NCBI GenBank assembly: GCA_964482495.1
Contig: CAYZXS010000010.1
Coordinates: 1-64,000 of the forward strand
Length of the DNA stretch: 64,000 nucleotides
Source of the DNA: J029 sp964482495
GTDB taxonomy: Bacteria; Planctomycetota; UBA1135
Reading direction: 5' to 3'
The translations under genes and the position numbers were made by a program. Below, piece after piece: positions 10,249 to 18,731 of this stretch (the stretch's first letter is position 1; every line of letters starts with the position of its first letter). The notes beneath the pieces are model-generated. The model searched no databases. It saw only the letters and a program-made list of their open reading frames with translations, and had not been told where the DNA came from.

Positions 10249-10301
10249 AAAAAGGCCTGGAACTGCTTGAATGTCCAGAATATGGGCCAGCAGTTCCAGG
10301 C
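10249..10301 (-). terminator. intrinsic terminator of the FG-GAP gene
   Basis: A 13-bp perfect stem (10255-10267 with 10289-10301) and a 21-nt loop are followed on the minus strand by C and then TTTTT (10253-10249). It closes the FG-GAP gene ending at 10318 and insulates the tetR operon, whose -35 begins right after the T-tract. Confidence 0.8.
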
Positions 10302-10317
10302 TGATGAGTCTGTACTG

Positions 10318-11979
10318 CTAGGGCAGGAACTCGAGCGGCACCGACAGGCTGGCGTAGCGGAACAGCCCCGTGCCGGGCTCGCAGGCCGCGGCGAGGTGAA
10401 TGGTCCGGCCGATCAGCGCACCGGGCAGGGCTCCGGGGGCCACCGTCAAGGTGGCCGTCGCGGTCGCAGCGCCGCTGAGCACGCCCGCGCCGCCTTGGAG
10501 GGCGGCGGGATAGTTGCCGTTCCAGGTGGCGTGCAGGACGCGGTCGGCGTTCAAGTTCACGGAGACTCCGCCGGGCAGCGTGGTGGGGCTGATGCCGGAA
10601 GCCGAGGCCAGGATCCGGTAGGCGTCTCCCGCGGCGTCGGGCGGGAAGGCCAGGTCGTATCGGATGACCCCTCCGTTGGCTGCAGAGACCTGGAGGGAGT
10701 CCGGCTGGAGGAAGGAATCCAGGCTGTGGACCTGGATCATCCCCGCATCATGGAGCCCTCCTCTCGTCATGCCGAGGATGAGCTCCGGCAAGCCATCGGA
10801 GTCGAGGTCCTCGCCGCCGACCAATTCTGCGCCAGCATCGAGGAACCCACCCGGAATCGGAATTTCCGCCTCCCAGGCGCCGCTCGCGGCATCGTACAGG
10901 ATCACCCTGCCACTGGAGAGGAAGGCCCCCAGCTCCAGGTCGCCGTCCTGGTCTACGTCACCGACGGCGCTCAGGAGGTCCATGTCGAACATGAGACCGC
11001 CGGGCCACGCGGGCTTGTGGATCAGGGCGCCCGTTCCTCCGCTGTAGACCGCCGTGAAGTCGAGCGGATCGGCCGGGTCATCGTGGTAGGTGGAGAAGTC
11101 GCCGGCGCCGTCCCCGTCGACATCCGGCAGGGCTTGCAGCTCGGCGCCGGTGAAGGCGCCATTCCAAGGGTGGCCGATCACGTAGAGAGGGGCCGCGGTG
11201 TAGGCGCCGGTCGGATCACCGGCGAAGGCATAGAGGGCCCCGGAACCTGGGTGCGAGACGGTCTCTCCGATGGCGGAGACCAGGAAGTCGTCCATGCCGT
11301 CCCCGGTGACGTCGCCGATGATCTCGGTCGCCCAGCCGAACCTGCCATCTTGCGTCCCCCCTTGCAGCCGGAAGAGCTCTTGGCCGTTGGCTCCGGAGAA
11401 CCCGATGACTTGGCCGGCGTCGAGAACGCCCCCGAGTTCTGCTCTGGGCTCGGAGATCAAGACATCCGGAATGCCATCGCCGCTGAGGTCGCCACCTCCA
11501 GAGATGGAGATCCCGAATCCGCCATGCGCGGTTCGGCCGTGAGCATTCCACAATTCGAGCCCGGTCGCCCCGGAGTAGGCGAAGACCGTTCCCGAGGCAG
11601 GCGGCGCGCCAGGTTGGACCAGGTTCCAGGCATCGATGCAGTAGTCCCGTTTCCCGTCCGAGTCGAGATCGCCGACCACGGCGGCTGACCACCCGAAATC
11701 ACCATTCCCGATCGTGCCGGTGTGGCGCCTCAGCTCCTGGCCATCAACGCCGGAGAGGATCCGCACCACTCCTTCACGGTTCAGGCCCTCCGCCGGAGCG
11801 CTGACCAGGATCTCGGGTACGCCGTCGCCGTCGAGGTCATCCATGGCCTGGACATTGCTGGCGTAGTCGTGACCGTAGGCCTTGCCGTCGACTTGGTAGA
11901 GCAACTCCCAGTCGCCGCCTTGGGCGTAGGAAGCGGAGGCGAAGAGGAGTAGAAAGAAGAAAGGGGGGGGAAGGCGCAT
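10318..11979 (-). CDS. secreted seven-repeat FG-GAP propeller protein
   Basis: This 553-aa protein has a Sec signal peptide (MRLPPPFFFLLLF, cleaved near S-Y-A-Q) and seven FG-GAP Ca-binding motifs of the type D-L-D-G-D-G-x-P-D, consistent with a seven-bladed integrin-alpha-like propeller. The last 115 residues form a separate beta-rich domain ending in P-L-E-F-L-P, shared with other secreted proteins here. It is paralogous to the gene at 12182-13852; the final 78 coding bases are identical in the two. Third-position base use looks less extreme than in neighbouring genes. The function, probably adhesion or surface structure, is unknown. A clear intrinsic terminator follows. Confidence 0.8.
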   Translation of the reverse strand: MRLPPPFFFLLLFASASYAQGGDWELLYQVDGKAYGHDYASNVQAMDDLDGDGVPEILVSAPAEGLNREGVVRILSGVDGQELRRHTGTIGNGDFGWSAAVVGDLDSDGKRDYCIDAWNLVQPGAPPASGTVFAYSGATGLELWNAHGRTAHGGFGISISGGGDLSGDGIPDVLISEPRAELGGVLDAGQVIGFSGANGQELFRLQGGTQDGRFGWATEIIGDVTGDGMDDFLVSAIGETVSHPGSGALYAFAGDPTGAYTAAPLYVIGHPWNGAFTGAELQALPDVDGDGAGDFSTYHDDPADPLDFTAVYSGGTGALIHKPAWPGGLMFDMDLLSAVGDVDQDGDLELGAFLSSGRVILYDAASGAWEAEIPIPGGFLDAGAELVGGEDLDSDGLPELILGMTRGGLHDAGMIQVHSLDSFLQPDSLQVSAANGGVIRYDLAFPPDAAGDAYRILASASGISPTTLPGGVSVNLNADRVLHATWNGNYPAALQGGAGVLSGAATATATLTVAPGALPGALIGRTIHLAAACEPGTGLFRYASLSVPLEFLP

Positions 11980-12181
11980 GGGATCGCTGAGATCGTGTTG
12001 AAAGGAAAGTGGAGGAAGGCGGAGCGGGAAGGGGCAGGGGGCTCCTTCGCGCGAAAGGCGCCACGGTCGTGGTGACTCGAGCGCTGGCTGAATGGTAGAT
12101 TCGGCTCGCGCGAGAGTAACCGGAACGGGGGCGCCGGCCCTGCGGTCGCCAGACTGGAATGGCAGGAGCGATAGACGCTCG

Positions 12182-13852
12182 TCAGGGCAGGAACTCGAGC
12201 GGCACCGACAGGCTGGCGTAGCGGAACAGCCCCGTGCCGGGCTCGCAGGCCGCGGCGAGGTGGAAGACCTGGCCGATCATCGCGCTCGACAAGGCGCCCG
12301 GCGGGATGGTGATCGTCGCCGTCGCCGTTGCGGCGCCGTCGAGCAGGCCGGCGCCGCCTTGCACCGCGCCCGGATACTGGCCGAGCCAGGTCATCGCCAG
12401 CCAGTTGTCCAAGGTCAGGTTCACCGTGACGCCGCCCGGCAGTCCGGTGGATTGGGTCCCCGACGCCGACGCCAGCAGCCGGTAGCGGTCGCCGGCCGCG
12501 TCCGCCGGGAAGGCGAGGTCGTACTGGATGCCGCCGCCCGCGGCCACCGAGACCGACAGCGCGCTGGGGTGGAAGTAGGTGTCGCGGCCGAGGACGAGCA
12601 GCTGACCGGCGTTGCTGCCGCTGACCGGGTGCCAGGGCGAGGCCACCGCCAGATCCGGGAAGCTGTCGCCGTCGAGGTCGTCGCCGCCGGCCAGGCTCAT
12701 CGCCGAGGAGCGGGCGGCGTCGGGAAGGAGGACGACCGATCCCTGAGCACCGGTGAGGGGGTCGAAGAAGTGCAGCTCGCCCTCGGCGCCAGAAGCCGCC
12801 ACCAGGTCGGGGCGGCCGTCGCCGTCGAGGTCGCCGGCGCTCGCGATCGCGGGTGGGACGGACCAGGTCCACCAGTCCGGCCGGCACAGCACCGCCCCGG
12901 TGGCGCCGCTGTGGACGGTGAAGCCGTCCCCGGCCACCGCCGGGTCGTCGTGGTGGAGGGCGAAGTCGCCGGCGCCGTCGGCGTCGGCGTCGGGCAGGGC
13001 CCGCAGCCAGGTGCCGGTCCGGGCCCAGTTCCAGGCGTGGCTGATGGTGTAGGCCGGGCCGGCCAGGAAGGCGCCGGCCGGGTCACCGTGGTAGACGTAG
13101 ACCGCGCCGGACTCCAAGTACCAACCGGTCTCCCACGGCGCCGAGATGGCGAAGTCGTCGAGGCCGTCACCGTTGACGTCCTCGAGCACCCGCGCTTGCA
13201 TGCCGTAGTAGGTGCCGGCGTAGCCGTACTTCTGGAACAGCTCGCGGCCGTCGTCGCCGGAAAGGCAGACGACCAGCCCGGTGTCGATCTGGGCGCCGCG
13301 GTCGCCAAAGGGTTCGGCGACCAGCACGTCGGGGATGCCGTCGCCGCTCAGGTCCCCCTCGCCGGAGATGCAGTCGCCGAATCCGCCCCAGGAGCTGCGC
13401 CCGGGTGAGTTCCAGAGCTCCAGGCCGGTGGCGCCGGAGTAGGCGGCGACGTGGCCCGAGCTAGCCGGCGCGCCGGCCAGGTCCTCCATCGGCCGCTGAA
13501 TGCAGTAGTCGCGGCTTCCGTCGCCGTCGAGGTCGCCGACGACCGCGATGCCGGTGCCGAAGTTGGCCCCGGCGAAGCTCCCTTCGTGGCGGCGCAGCTC
13601 GCTGCCATCGGCGCCGGAGAGGACTCGGACCACGCCGGCCGCGGCCCCGGCGGCGGCGTCCTCGTACGGGGCGCTGACCAGCAGATCGGACTGGCCGTCG
13701 CCGTCGAGGTCATCCAGCATGCCGAGGCCGTCGCCGAGCACCGCGCCCGGGTGGGCGCCGTCGACCTGGTAGAGCGGTTCCCAACCGCCGCCTTGGGCGG
13801 CCGCGGGCGCGAGCAGGAGCAACGAGGGGAGGAGGGCGGCGAGGGGACGCAT
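12182..13852 (-). CDS. secreted seven-repeat FG-GAP propeller protein, paralog
   Basis: This 556-aa exported protein is a paralog of the adjacent 10318-11979 product. ATG 13852 is chosen because it directly precedes a Sec signal (MRPLAALLPSLLLL, cleaved near A-A-A-Q) aligned with that of the paralog; a slightly longer frame exists. Seven D-x-D-x-D-G FG-GAP motifs cover residues about 45-430. They are followed by the shared C-terminal beta domain ending in P-L-E-F-L-P. Third-position GC is very high, unlike the paralog. It lies 202 nt upstream of the paralog and may have its own promoter. A surface or adhesive role is inferred. Confidence 0.8.
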   Translation of the reverse strand: MRPLAALLPSLLLLAPAAAQGGGWEPLYQVDGAHPGAVLGDGLGMLDDLDGDGQSDLLVSAPYEDAAAGAAAGVVRVLSGADGSELRRHEGSFAGANFGTGIAVVGDLDGDGSRDYCIQRPMEDLAGAPASSGHVAAYSGATGLELWNSPGRSSWGGFGDCISGEGDLSGDGIPDVLVAEPFGDRGAQIDTGLVVCLSGDDGRELFQKYGYAGTYYGMQARVLEDVNGDGLDDFAISAPWETGWYLESGAVYVYHGDPAGAFLAGPAYTISHAWNWARTGTWLRALPDADADGAGDFALHHDDPAVAGDGFTVHSGATGAVLCRPDWWTWSVPPAIASAGDLDGDGRPDLVAASGAEGELHFFDPLTGAQGSVVLLPDAARSSAMSLAGGDDLDGDSFPDLAVASPWHPVSGSNAGQLLVLGRDTYFHPSALSVSVAAGGGIQYDLAFPADAAGDRYRLLASASGTQSTGLPGGVTVNLTLDNWLAMTWLGQYPGAVQGGAGLLDGAATATATITIPPGALSSAMIGQVFHLAAACEPGTGLFRYASLSVPLEFLP

Positions 13853-13929
13853 GGGGCTGCCAACCGCCACCGCGGCATCGATTTGACAGCATTATTGTGC
13901 CGTTTCGCCGCCTCGGCGGCGCCGGCAGA

Positions 13930-15993
13930 ATGGACTCTGCTCCGCCGATGCCCGACTTCACCTCCGCCTGCCCGCGCAACTGCTACAGCACCTGCGGCCT
14001 GACGCTCACCGTCGAGGACGGGCGGCTGCGGGCGATCGCGGGCCATCCGGAGGCGGTGGCGACGGTCGAAGGACCCTGCCTGAAGGGGCTCTCCTACGTC
14101 GAGCGGGTCGCCTCCCCGGACCGGATCCTGCGGCCGTTGGCGCGCACCGCAGCCGGCGGCTTTGAGCCGATTCCCTGGGAGGCGGCGCTCGATCGCATCG
14201 TCCAGAATTTGGCGCCGCTGCGCGCGGCGGGGGACCAGCAGTCCTTGCTCTACTACGCCGCCAGCGGCACCAAGGGGCTGCTGAATGGCTGCGGCGCCGC
14301 CTTTTGGCGCGCCTTCGGCGGCTATACCACGACCTACGGCGACCTCTGCTGGCCCGCCGGCCTCGAAGCCACCCGGCTGACCCTCGGCGCCAACCGCCAC
14401 AACGCGCCCGAGGACCTCGCCAACGCCAAGCTGATCGTCTTCTGGGGCAAGAACCCGGCCGAGACCAACGTCCACCAGATGGTCTTCGTCGACCAGGCGC
14501 GCCAGAACGGCGCCCGGGTAGTGGTGATCGACCCGCGCCGCACCGAGACCGCCGAGCGCGCCGATCTCCTGATCCAGCCGCGGCCGGGAACGGACGCCGC
14601 GCTGGCCTTGGCGGTGGCGCAGATCCTGCTCGAGCAGGACCTGGTCGACCACGACTTCGTTCGCGCGAACGTGCTCGGCCACGAGGACTTCGCGGCCCGC
14701 GCCGCCGAGTGGCCGCCGGAGCGCGCCGCTGAGCGTTGCGGGGTGCCCGAGGAGCAGATCCGTGAGCTTGCGGCGCTGCTTGGCGTGGTCAAGCCGGCCA
14801 CCATCAACGCCGGCTTCGGCATGCAGCGCTTCACCAACAGCGGCCAGGCGATGCGCGCCATCCTGGCGCTGGTGGCGATCACCGGCAACCTCGGCCGCCC
14901 CGGCGCCGGCTGGCAATTCGCCAATCTGCAGACGGACGTCTTCGGCGCGGTGCAGGACCCGGAGGCCTTCTACCCGCCCTCACGACCCGACGGCGCCGCC
15001 CGGGTCTCGGTGTCGACCGCTCGCCTCGGCCTGGACATGCGGGCCCAGGAAGACCCACCGCTCCGCGTGGCCTGGATCGAGCGCGGCAACCCCGCGGCCC
15101 AGAACCCCGAGACCGGCGCCGTGCTCGAGGCCCTGCGCGCGCTCGACTTCGTGGTCGTCGTCGACCAGTTCCTGACCGACACCGCCCGCGAGGCTGACTT
15201 GGTGCTGCCGGCCAAGACCATGTTCGAGCAGACGGACGTGATCGGCGCCTACTGGCACGGCGGTCTGCAGCTGAAGCAGAAGGTGCTCGAGCCGCCCGGC
15301 GAGGTGCGCCCAGAGACCGAGGTCTACCGCGCGCTGGCGGGGCGGCTCGGCCTGGAACTCGGCGAATCCCTGCCCGAGCCCGGCGACGCCGGGGTGGAGC
15401 GCTGGCTGCAGGCGCGGCTGGATCCGCTCGGCTTGTCGCTGGAGGAACTACGCCGCGGCCCGGTGCCGGTGCCGGGCTACCAGCCTGTCGCCTTCGCCGA
15501 CCTGCGCTTCCCCACCCCTTCGGGCAAGATCGAGCTGCGCAGCCAGGAGGCGGCGGAGAGGTGGGGGGTGGACCCGCTGCCCGACTGCCCGGAGCCGGCC
15601 GAAGGGCCGACGCCGGCGCGGCCGCTGCACCTGCTGACGCCGAACACCAAGAACCGGATCCACTCTCAGTTCGGCAACCTGCGCATGATCCAGGCCGTCG
15701 AACCTGGACCGGCGGTGGCGATCCACCCCGCGGACGCCGCCGACCGCGGCCTGGGCGACGGCCAGCGCGCGGTCGTCTCCAACGAGCGCGGCCGGCTGGA
15801 GCTGCCGGTTCGCTTCGACGCCGGCCTGCGCCGCGGCTGCGTCTCGATCAGCAACGGGTGGTGGCGCGACCAAGGCGGTCCGGTGAACCTCCTGAGCGCT
15901 GCCCGGGAGACCGACCTCGGCCACGGCGCCGCCTTCCACGACGTCGCGGTCGAGGTCGAGGCGCTCGCCGCCCGGGAGCCCGCCGATGACTGA
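13930..15993 (+). CDS. molybdopterin oxidoreductase, catalytic subunit
   Basis: This 687-aa member of the DMSO-reductase family (bis-MGD enzyme) has an N-terminal 4Fe-4S site, C14-x3-C18-x3-C22 and a fourth Cys in G-P-C-L-K-G near 50. Molybdopterin-binding segments follow (F-W-G-K-N-P-A-E-T-N; V-I-D-P-R-R-T-E-T-A; P-A-K-T-M-F-E-Q-T-D). C-W-P-A-G near 148 could supply a Cys ligand to Mo. No Tat signal is visible, so a cytoplasm-facing enzyme is likely. The next gene overlaps by 8 nt and encodes its FeS/anchor partner. The substrate (polysulfide, thiosulfate, DMSO or another) cannot be decided. ATG 13948 is an alternative start. Confidence 0.85.
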   Translation: MDSAPPMPDFTSACPRNCYSTCGLTLTVEDGRLRAIAGHPEAVATVEGPCLKGLSYVERVASPDRILRPLARTAAGGFEPIPWEAALDRIVQNLAPLRAAGDQQSLLYYAASGTKGLLNGCGAAFWRAFGGYTTTYGDLCWPAGLEATRLTLGANRHNAPEDLANAKLIVFWGKNPAETNVHQMVFVDQARQNGARVVVIDPRRTETAERADLLIQPRPGTDAALALAVAQILLEQDLVDHDFVRANVLGHEDFAARAAEWPPERAAERCGVPEEQIRELAALLGVVKPATINAGFGMQRFTNSGQAMRAILALVAITGNLGRPGAGWQFANLQTDVFGAVQDPEAFYPPSRPDGAARVSVSTARLGLDMRAQEDPPLRVAWIERGNPAAQNPETGAVLEALRALDFVVVVDQFLTDTAREADLVLPAKTMFEQTDVIGAYWHGGLQLKQKVLEPPGEVRPETEVYRALAGRLGLELGESLPEPGDAGVERWLQARLDPLGLSLEELRRGPVPVPGYQPVAFADLRFPTPSGKIELRSQEAAERWGVDPLPDCPEPAEGPTPARPLHLLTPNTKNRIHSQFGNLRMIQAVEPGPAVAIHPADAADRGLGDGQRAVVSNERGRLELPVRFDAGLRRGCVSISNGWWRDQGGPVNLLSAARETDLGHGAAFHDVAVEVEALAAREPADD

Positions 15994-17254
15994 GGGCTTC
16001 CTGCTCGACCAGGGCCGCTGCACCGGCTGCTCCGCCTGCCGGCTCGGCTGCACCATCGAGAACCAGCTCGACTGGGACCGCAGCTGGCGCCGCGTCCACA
16101 CCGCCAACCCCGAGCGCCAACCCGGCGCCGCGACGCTGCACCTGTCGAGCGCCTGTCACCACTGCCAGGACCCGGCGTGCCTGCGCGCCTGTCCGGCGCT
16201 GGCGATCCAGCAGCTCGACGACGGCACGGTCCAGCTCGACGACACCCGCTGCATCGGCTGCCGCTACTGCTCCTGGGCCTGCCCCTACGACGCCCCGCTC
16301 TACGACCCGGCGCGCGGGGTCATGAGCAAGTGCACCAGCTGCCCGGAGCGCCGCGCCGACGGCCACCCGCCGGCCTGCGTGACGGCTTGTCCGACCGGGG
16401 CTCTGGATTGGGGCGAGCTCGACCGCGGCCTGCCGCTGGAGCCGGTGATGACGGCGGCCGCACTGCAGCCACGGATGCGCCTGATCCCGCCGCGGGCGAG
16501 CGCCGCGTCCGCCGCCGCGCCGCAAGAGCTTCCCGTTTGGACCGGCGATCGCAACGGCGCTCCGGTCCAGCTGCGCGCCGAATGGTCGCTGGCGCTGTTC
16601 ACGCTCGCCGCCAGCTTCCTGGTCGCCTGGACCGCGGCGGCGGACTGGCTCGACAAGCCGGTGGAGCTCGGACCGTTCTTGGCCCTGGCGCTGGTGGCCA
16701 GCGGGCTCGCCGCCAGCCACCTGGGATCGCCGCGGCGGGCCTGGCGCGCGGTGCTGCACGCGCGGCGCTCCTGGCTGAGCCGCGAGATCCTGGCCTGGCA
16801 CGCCTTCGTCGCCGCCGGCCTGCTGACCGCCGCCCGCGGACCGCTGGATCAGGGAGCGGCGGGGATGGCTGCGCTGCTCGGCCTGGTGACCTTGGTCTGC
16901 GTGGACCGGGTCTACTCGGTGCTGCGGCGGCGCGGCCCGCGCGGCCCGCACAGCGGCAGCGCCCTGCTGTCGGGCCTGTTCCTGTTCGCCTTGCTCGGCG
17001 GAGTGCCGGACCTGATGCTGGCGCTCCTGGTCCTGCGCGGCGTGCTCTTCCTCCGGCGCGTCGCCGCAACCCGGCCGGCCCGGCTCTGGTTGTGGCTGCC
17101 GCTGCGCCTGCTCGGCCTGGCGAGCGGCCTGACCGCTCTCGACCTCTGGTTCGAGCCGCCGCTGGTGGCGGCCTTGGCGGTCGCCCTCGTCGGCGAAGCC
17201 GTCGACCGAGGCCTGTTCTACACCGAACTCGAACGGCGTCCACCGATGAGTTGA
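15986..17254 (+). CDS. fused four-cluster ferredoxin and DmsC-like membrane anchor
   Basis: This 422-aa protein combines two subunits of a DMSO-reductase-type complex. Residues about 1-160 carry four Cys-rich motifs (C-T-G-C-S-A-C, C-H-H-C..C..C-P, C-I-G-C-R-Y-C..C-P, C-T-S-C..C..C-P), enough for four 4Fe-4S clusters as in DmsB. From about 205 to the end there are roughly eight hydrophobic helices as in the quinol-oxidising DmsC anchor. It should pass electrons between the quinone pool and the molybdoenzyme encoded just upstream; their genes overlap by 8 nt. DmsB and DmsC are usually separate proteins, so the fusion is notable. Confidence 0.85.
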   Translation: MTEGFLLDQGRCTGCSACRLGCTIENQLDWDRSWRRVHTANPERQPGAATLHLSSACHHCQDPACLRACPALAIQQLDDGTVQLDDTRCIGCRYCSWACPYDAPLYDPARGVMSKCTSCPERRADGHPPACVTACPTGALDWGELDRGLPLEPVMTAAALQPRMRLIPPRASAASAAAPQELPVWTGDRNGAPVQLRAEWSLALFTLAASFLVAWTAAADWLDKPVELGPFLALALVASGLAASHLGSPRRAWRAVLHARRSWLSREILAWHAFVAAGLLTAARGPLDQGAAGMAALLGLVTLVCVDRVYSVLRRRGPRGPHSGSALLSGLFLFALLGGVPDLMLALLVLRGVLFLRRVAATRPARLWLWLPLRLLGLASGLTALDLWFEPPLVAALAVALVGEAVDRGLFYTELERRPPMS

Positions 17255-17322
17255 CCGCCCTCCGGCTGCCAGCTGGGTCGGCGCCAAGGAACGGTCGGCG
17301 CCGTCGTCTCCCTTCTGAACCC

Positions 17323-18105
17323 ATGCGCCACCCCGCTCCCATCGCCCTCCTGCTCGCCGGCTGCCTCGCCACGTTCGCTTGCCAGACCGCTCGCGGGCCA
17401 GCGGAGGCGCCGCTGACTGCGCCGGACCCGGACGAGGGGGCGGTGGGCCACCCCGGCGCCGACCCTGGCACCCTCGACCCGCGAGGCGAGCAGCGCGCCG
17501 CCAACCAGGCTTGCTGGGAGGAGCACGGCGGAGCCCTGGCTGCCGAGCATGCCGGTGATTGGGTGCTCATCGCTGGCGGCTCGGTGCGCGGCCATTGGTC
17601 GGCCTTCGAGGCCGCCTGGAGCGCCGCCGAGGGGCTTCGGCCGCCGCCCGAGCACGCCTTCCTCTACCGCGCTGGCGTGGACGACCAGGAGACCACCTTC
17701 GTGCTCTCGCCCTTCCTCGGCAGCTCCCCGCGCTGGATGCAGCTGGGCATCCGCATCCGCCGGCCCTGGAAGCTGACCATCGCCGCCGCCGGCGACACCT
17801 GGTACCGCGGAGACCGTCAGGTCTCTTGGGGCGACGCCGGCGCGCGGCTGGTGATCAGCGCGCCCGGTGGCGGCTTGGTCCGCTCGGTGCGCGCGGTCGC
17901 CAGCAACCTGTTCGAGTTCGACCTGACCCTCCGCCCGGTGGACGCCGAGACGCTCGGCTTGGGGCGCTACACCGCTCCCGGGCCGGCCTTCCTCTATGAC
18001 CGCAGCAACCGATGTGACAAGGTCGTGCTGCGGGTCAAGATCCCTGAGCTCGACGTCGACGTGCCGGCGGTGGCCTTCGTGCTGCCGGCCGATCCGGTCC
18101 GCTAG
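17323..18105 (+). CDS. hypothetical lipoprotein
   Basis: This 260-aa protein has a lipoprotein signal (L-L-L-A-G-C, Cys about 14). The mature part begins with a Pro/Ala/Glu-rich linker, then a segment D-W-V-L-I-A-G-G-S-V-R-G-H near 75 of the kind seen in short repeat proteins that report their own exposure. The rest is predicted beta-rich, with W-M-Q-L-G-I-R-I-R-R and V-L-R-V-K-I-P near the end. I do not recognise a family. It follows the molybdoenzyme pair by 68 nt and precedes marC, but membership of either unit is uncertain. ATG 17323 is chosen because the signal peptide begins there. Confidence 0.65.
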   Translation: MRHPAPIALLLAGCLATFACQTARGPAEAPLTAPDPDEGAVGHPGADPGTLDPRGEQRAANQACWEEHGGALAAEHAGDWVLIAGGSVRGHWSAFEAAWSAAEGLRPPPEHAFLYRAGVDDQETTFVLSPFLGSSPRWMQLGIRIRRPWKLTIAAAGDTWYRGDRQVSWGDAGARLVISAPGGGLVRSVRAVASNLFEFDLTLRPVDAETLGLGRYTAPGPAFLYDRSNRCDKVVLRVKIPELDVDVPAVAFVLPADPVR

Positions 18106-18127
18106 GGCGCCGGCGCCGGACCGCTGA

Positions 18128-18133
18128 TAGCCT
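18128..18133 (+). promoter_or_regulatory. -10-like box, marC
   Basis: TAGCCT lies 7 nt before the marC ATG and there is no Shine-Dalgarno sequence. This suggests leaderless transcription. Confidence 0.45.
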
Positions 18134-18140
18134 GCGGGCG

Positions 18141-18731
18141 ATGACCATCCTCTCCGCCGCGCTGCTGCTGGTGCTGGTGATGGACCCCTTCGGGAACATC
18201 CCCTTCTTCGTCTCCGCCCTGCAGGGGGTGGAACCGGCGCGCCACAAGCGGATCATCGCCCGCGAGTTGCTGATCGCGCTGGCGGCGCTGGTGCTGTTCC
18301 TGTTCGTCGGCCAGCACTTGCTCGACGTCCTGCACGTGTCGGGCGCGGCGCTGACCACCGCCGGCGGGGTGGTGCTTTTCCTGATCGCGGTGAAGATGGT
18401 CTTCCCGCCGCAGGGCGGGCACGCGGCCGAGGCCATCGACGGCGAACCCTTCATCGTGCCGCTGGCGATCCCCTACGTCGCCGGCCCGTCCTCGCTGGCC
18501 TCGGTGCTGCTGATCATGAACCGCGAGCCCGAGCGCTGGCCGGAGTGGCTGGTGGCGGTGGTGCTGGCCTGGCTGGTCACCGGCCTGGTGCTGAGCACTT
18601 CGGGCTTCCTGGCGCGGGTGCTGGGGCGCAAGGGCCTGATCGCCATCGAGCGGCTGATGGGCATGCTGCTGGTCGCCATGGCCATCCAGATGGTGATGAC
18701 CGGCGTGCGGCAGTTCCTGGAGGCGGCCTAA
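18141..18731 (+). CDS. marC: MarC family integral membrane protein
   Basis: This 196-aa inner-membrane protein has six predicted helices. M-D-P-F-G-N-I-P-F-F at 14-23 is the hallmark of the MarC/YhgN (UPF0056) family, and I-P-Y-V-A-G-P-S-S near 114 is its second-repeat counterpart. The cellular role is not established; the old link to multiple antibiotic resistance was not upheld. The gene converges with the Rid gene: its TAA and the Rid TAG share bases 18728-18731. It is probably its own transcript with a leaderless start. Confidence 0.9.
   Translation: MTILSAALLLVLVMDPFGNIPFFVSALQGVEPARHKRIIARELLIALAALVLFLFVGQHLLDVLHVSGAALTTAGGVVLFLIAVKMVFPPQGGHAAEAIDGEPFIVPLAIPYVAGPSSLASVLLIMNREPERWPEWLVAVVLAWLVTGLVLSTSGFLARVLGRKGLIAIERLMGMLLVAMAIQMVMTGVRQFLEAA

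Noticed and set aside
12166..12180. GAGCG-ATAGA-CGCTC as terminator of the second FG-GAP gene
   Set aside because: The stem has only five pairs, no T-tract follows on the minus strand, and its position is on the downstream side but unconvincing.
18108..18120. GGCGCCGGCGCC palindrome between lipoprotein and marC as operator
   Set aside because: Self-complementary GC words of this kind are expected by chance at this base composition; no matching site elsewhere.
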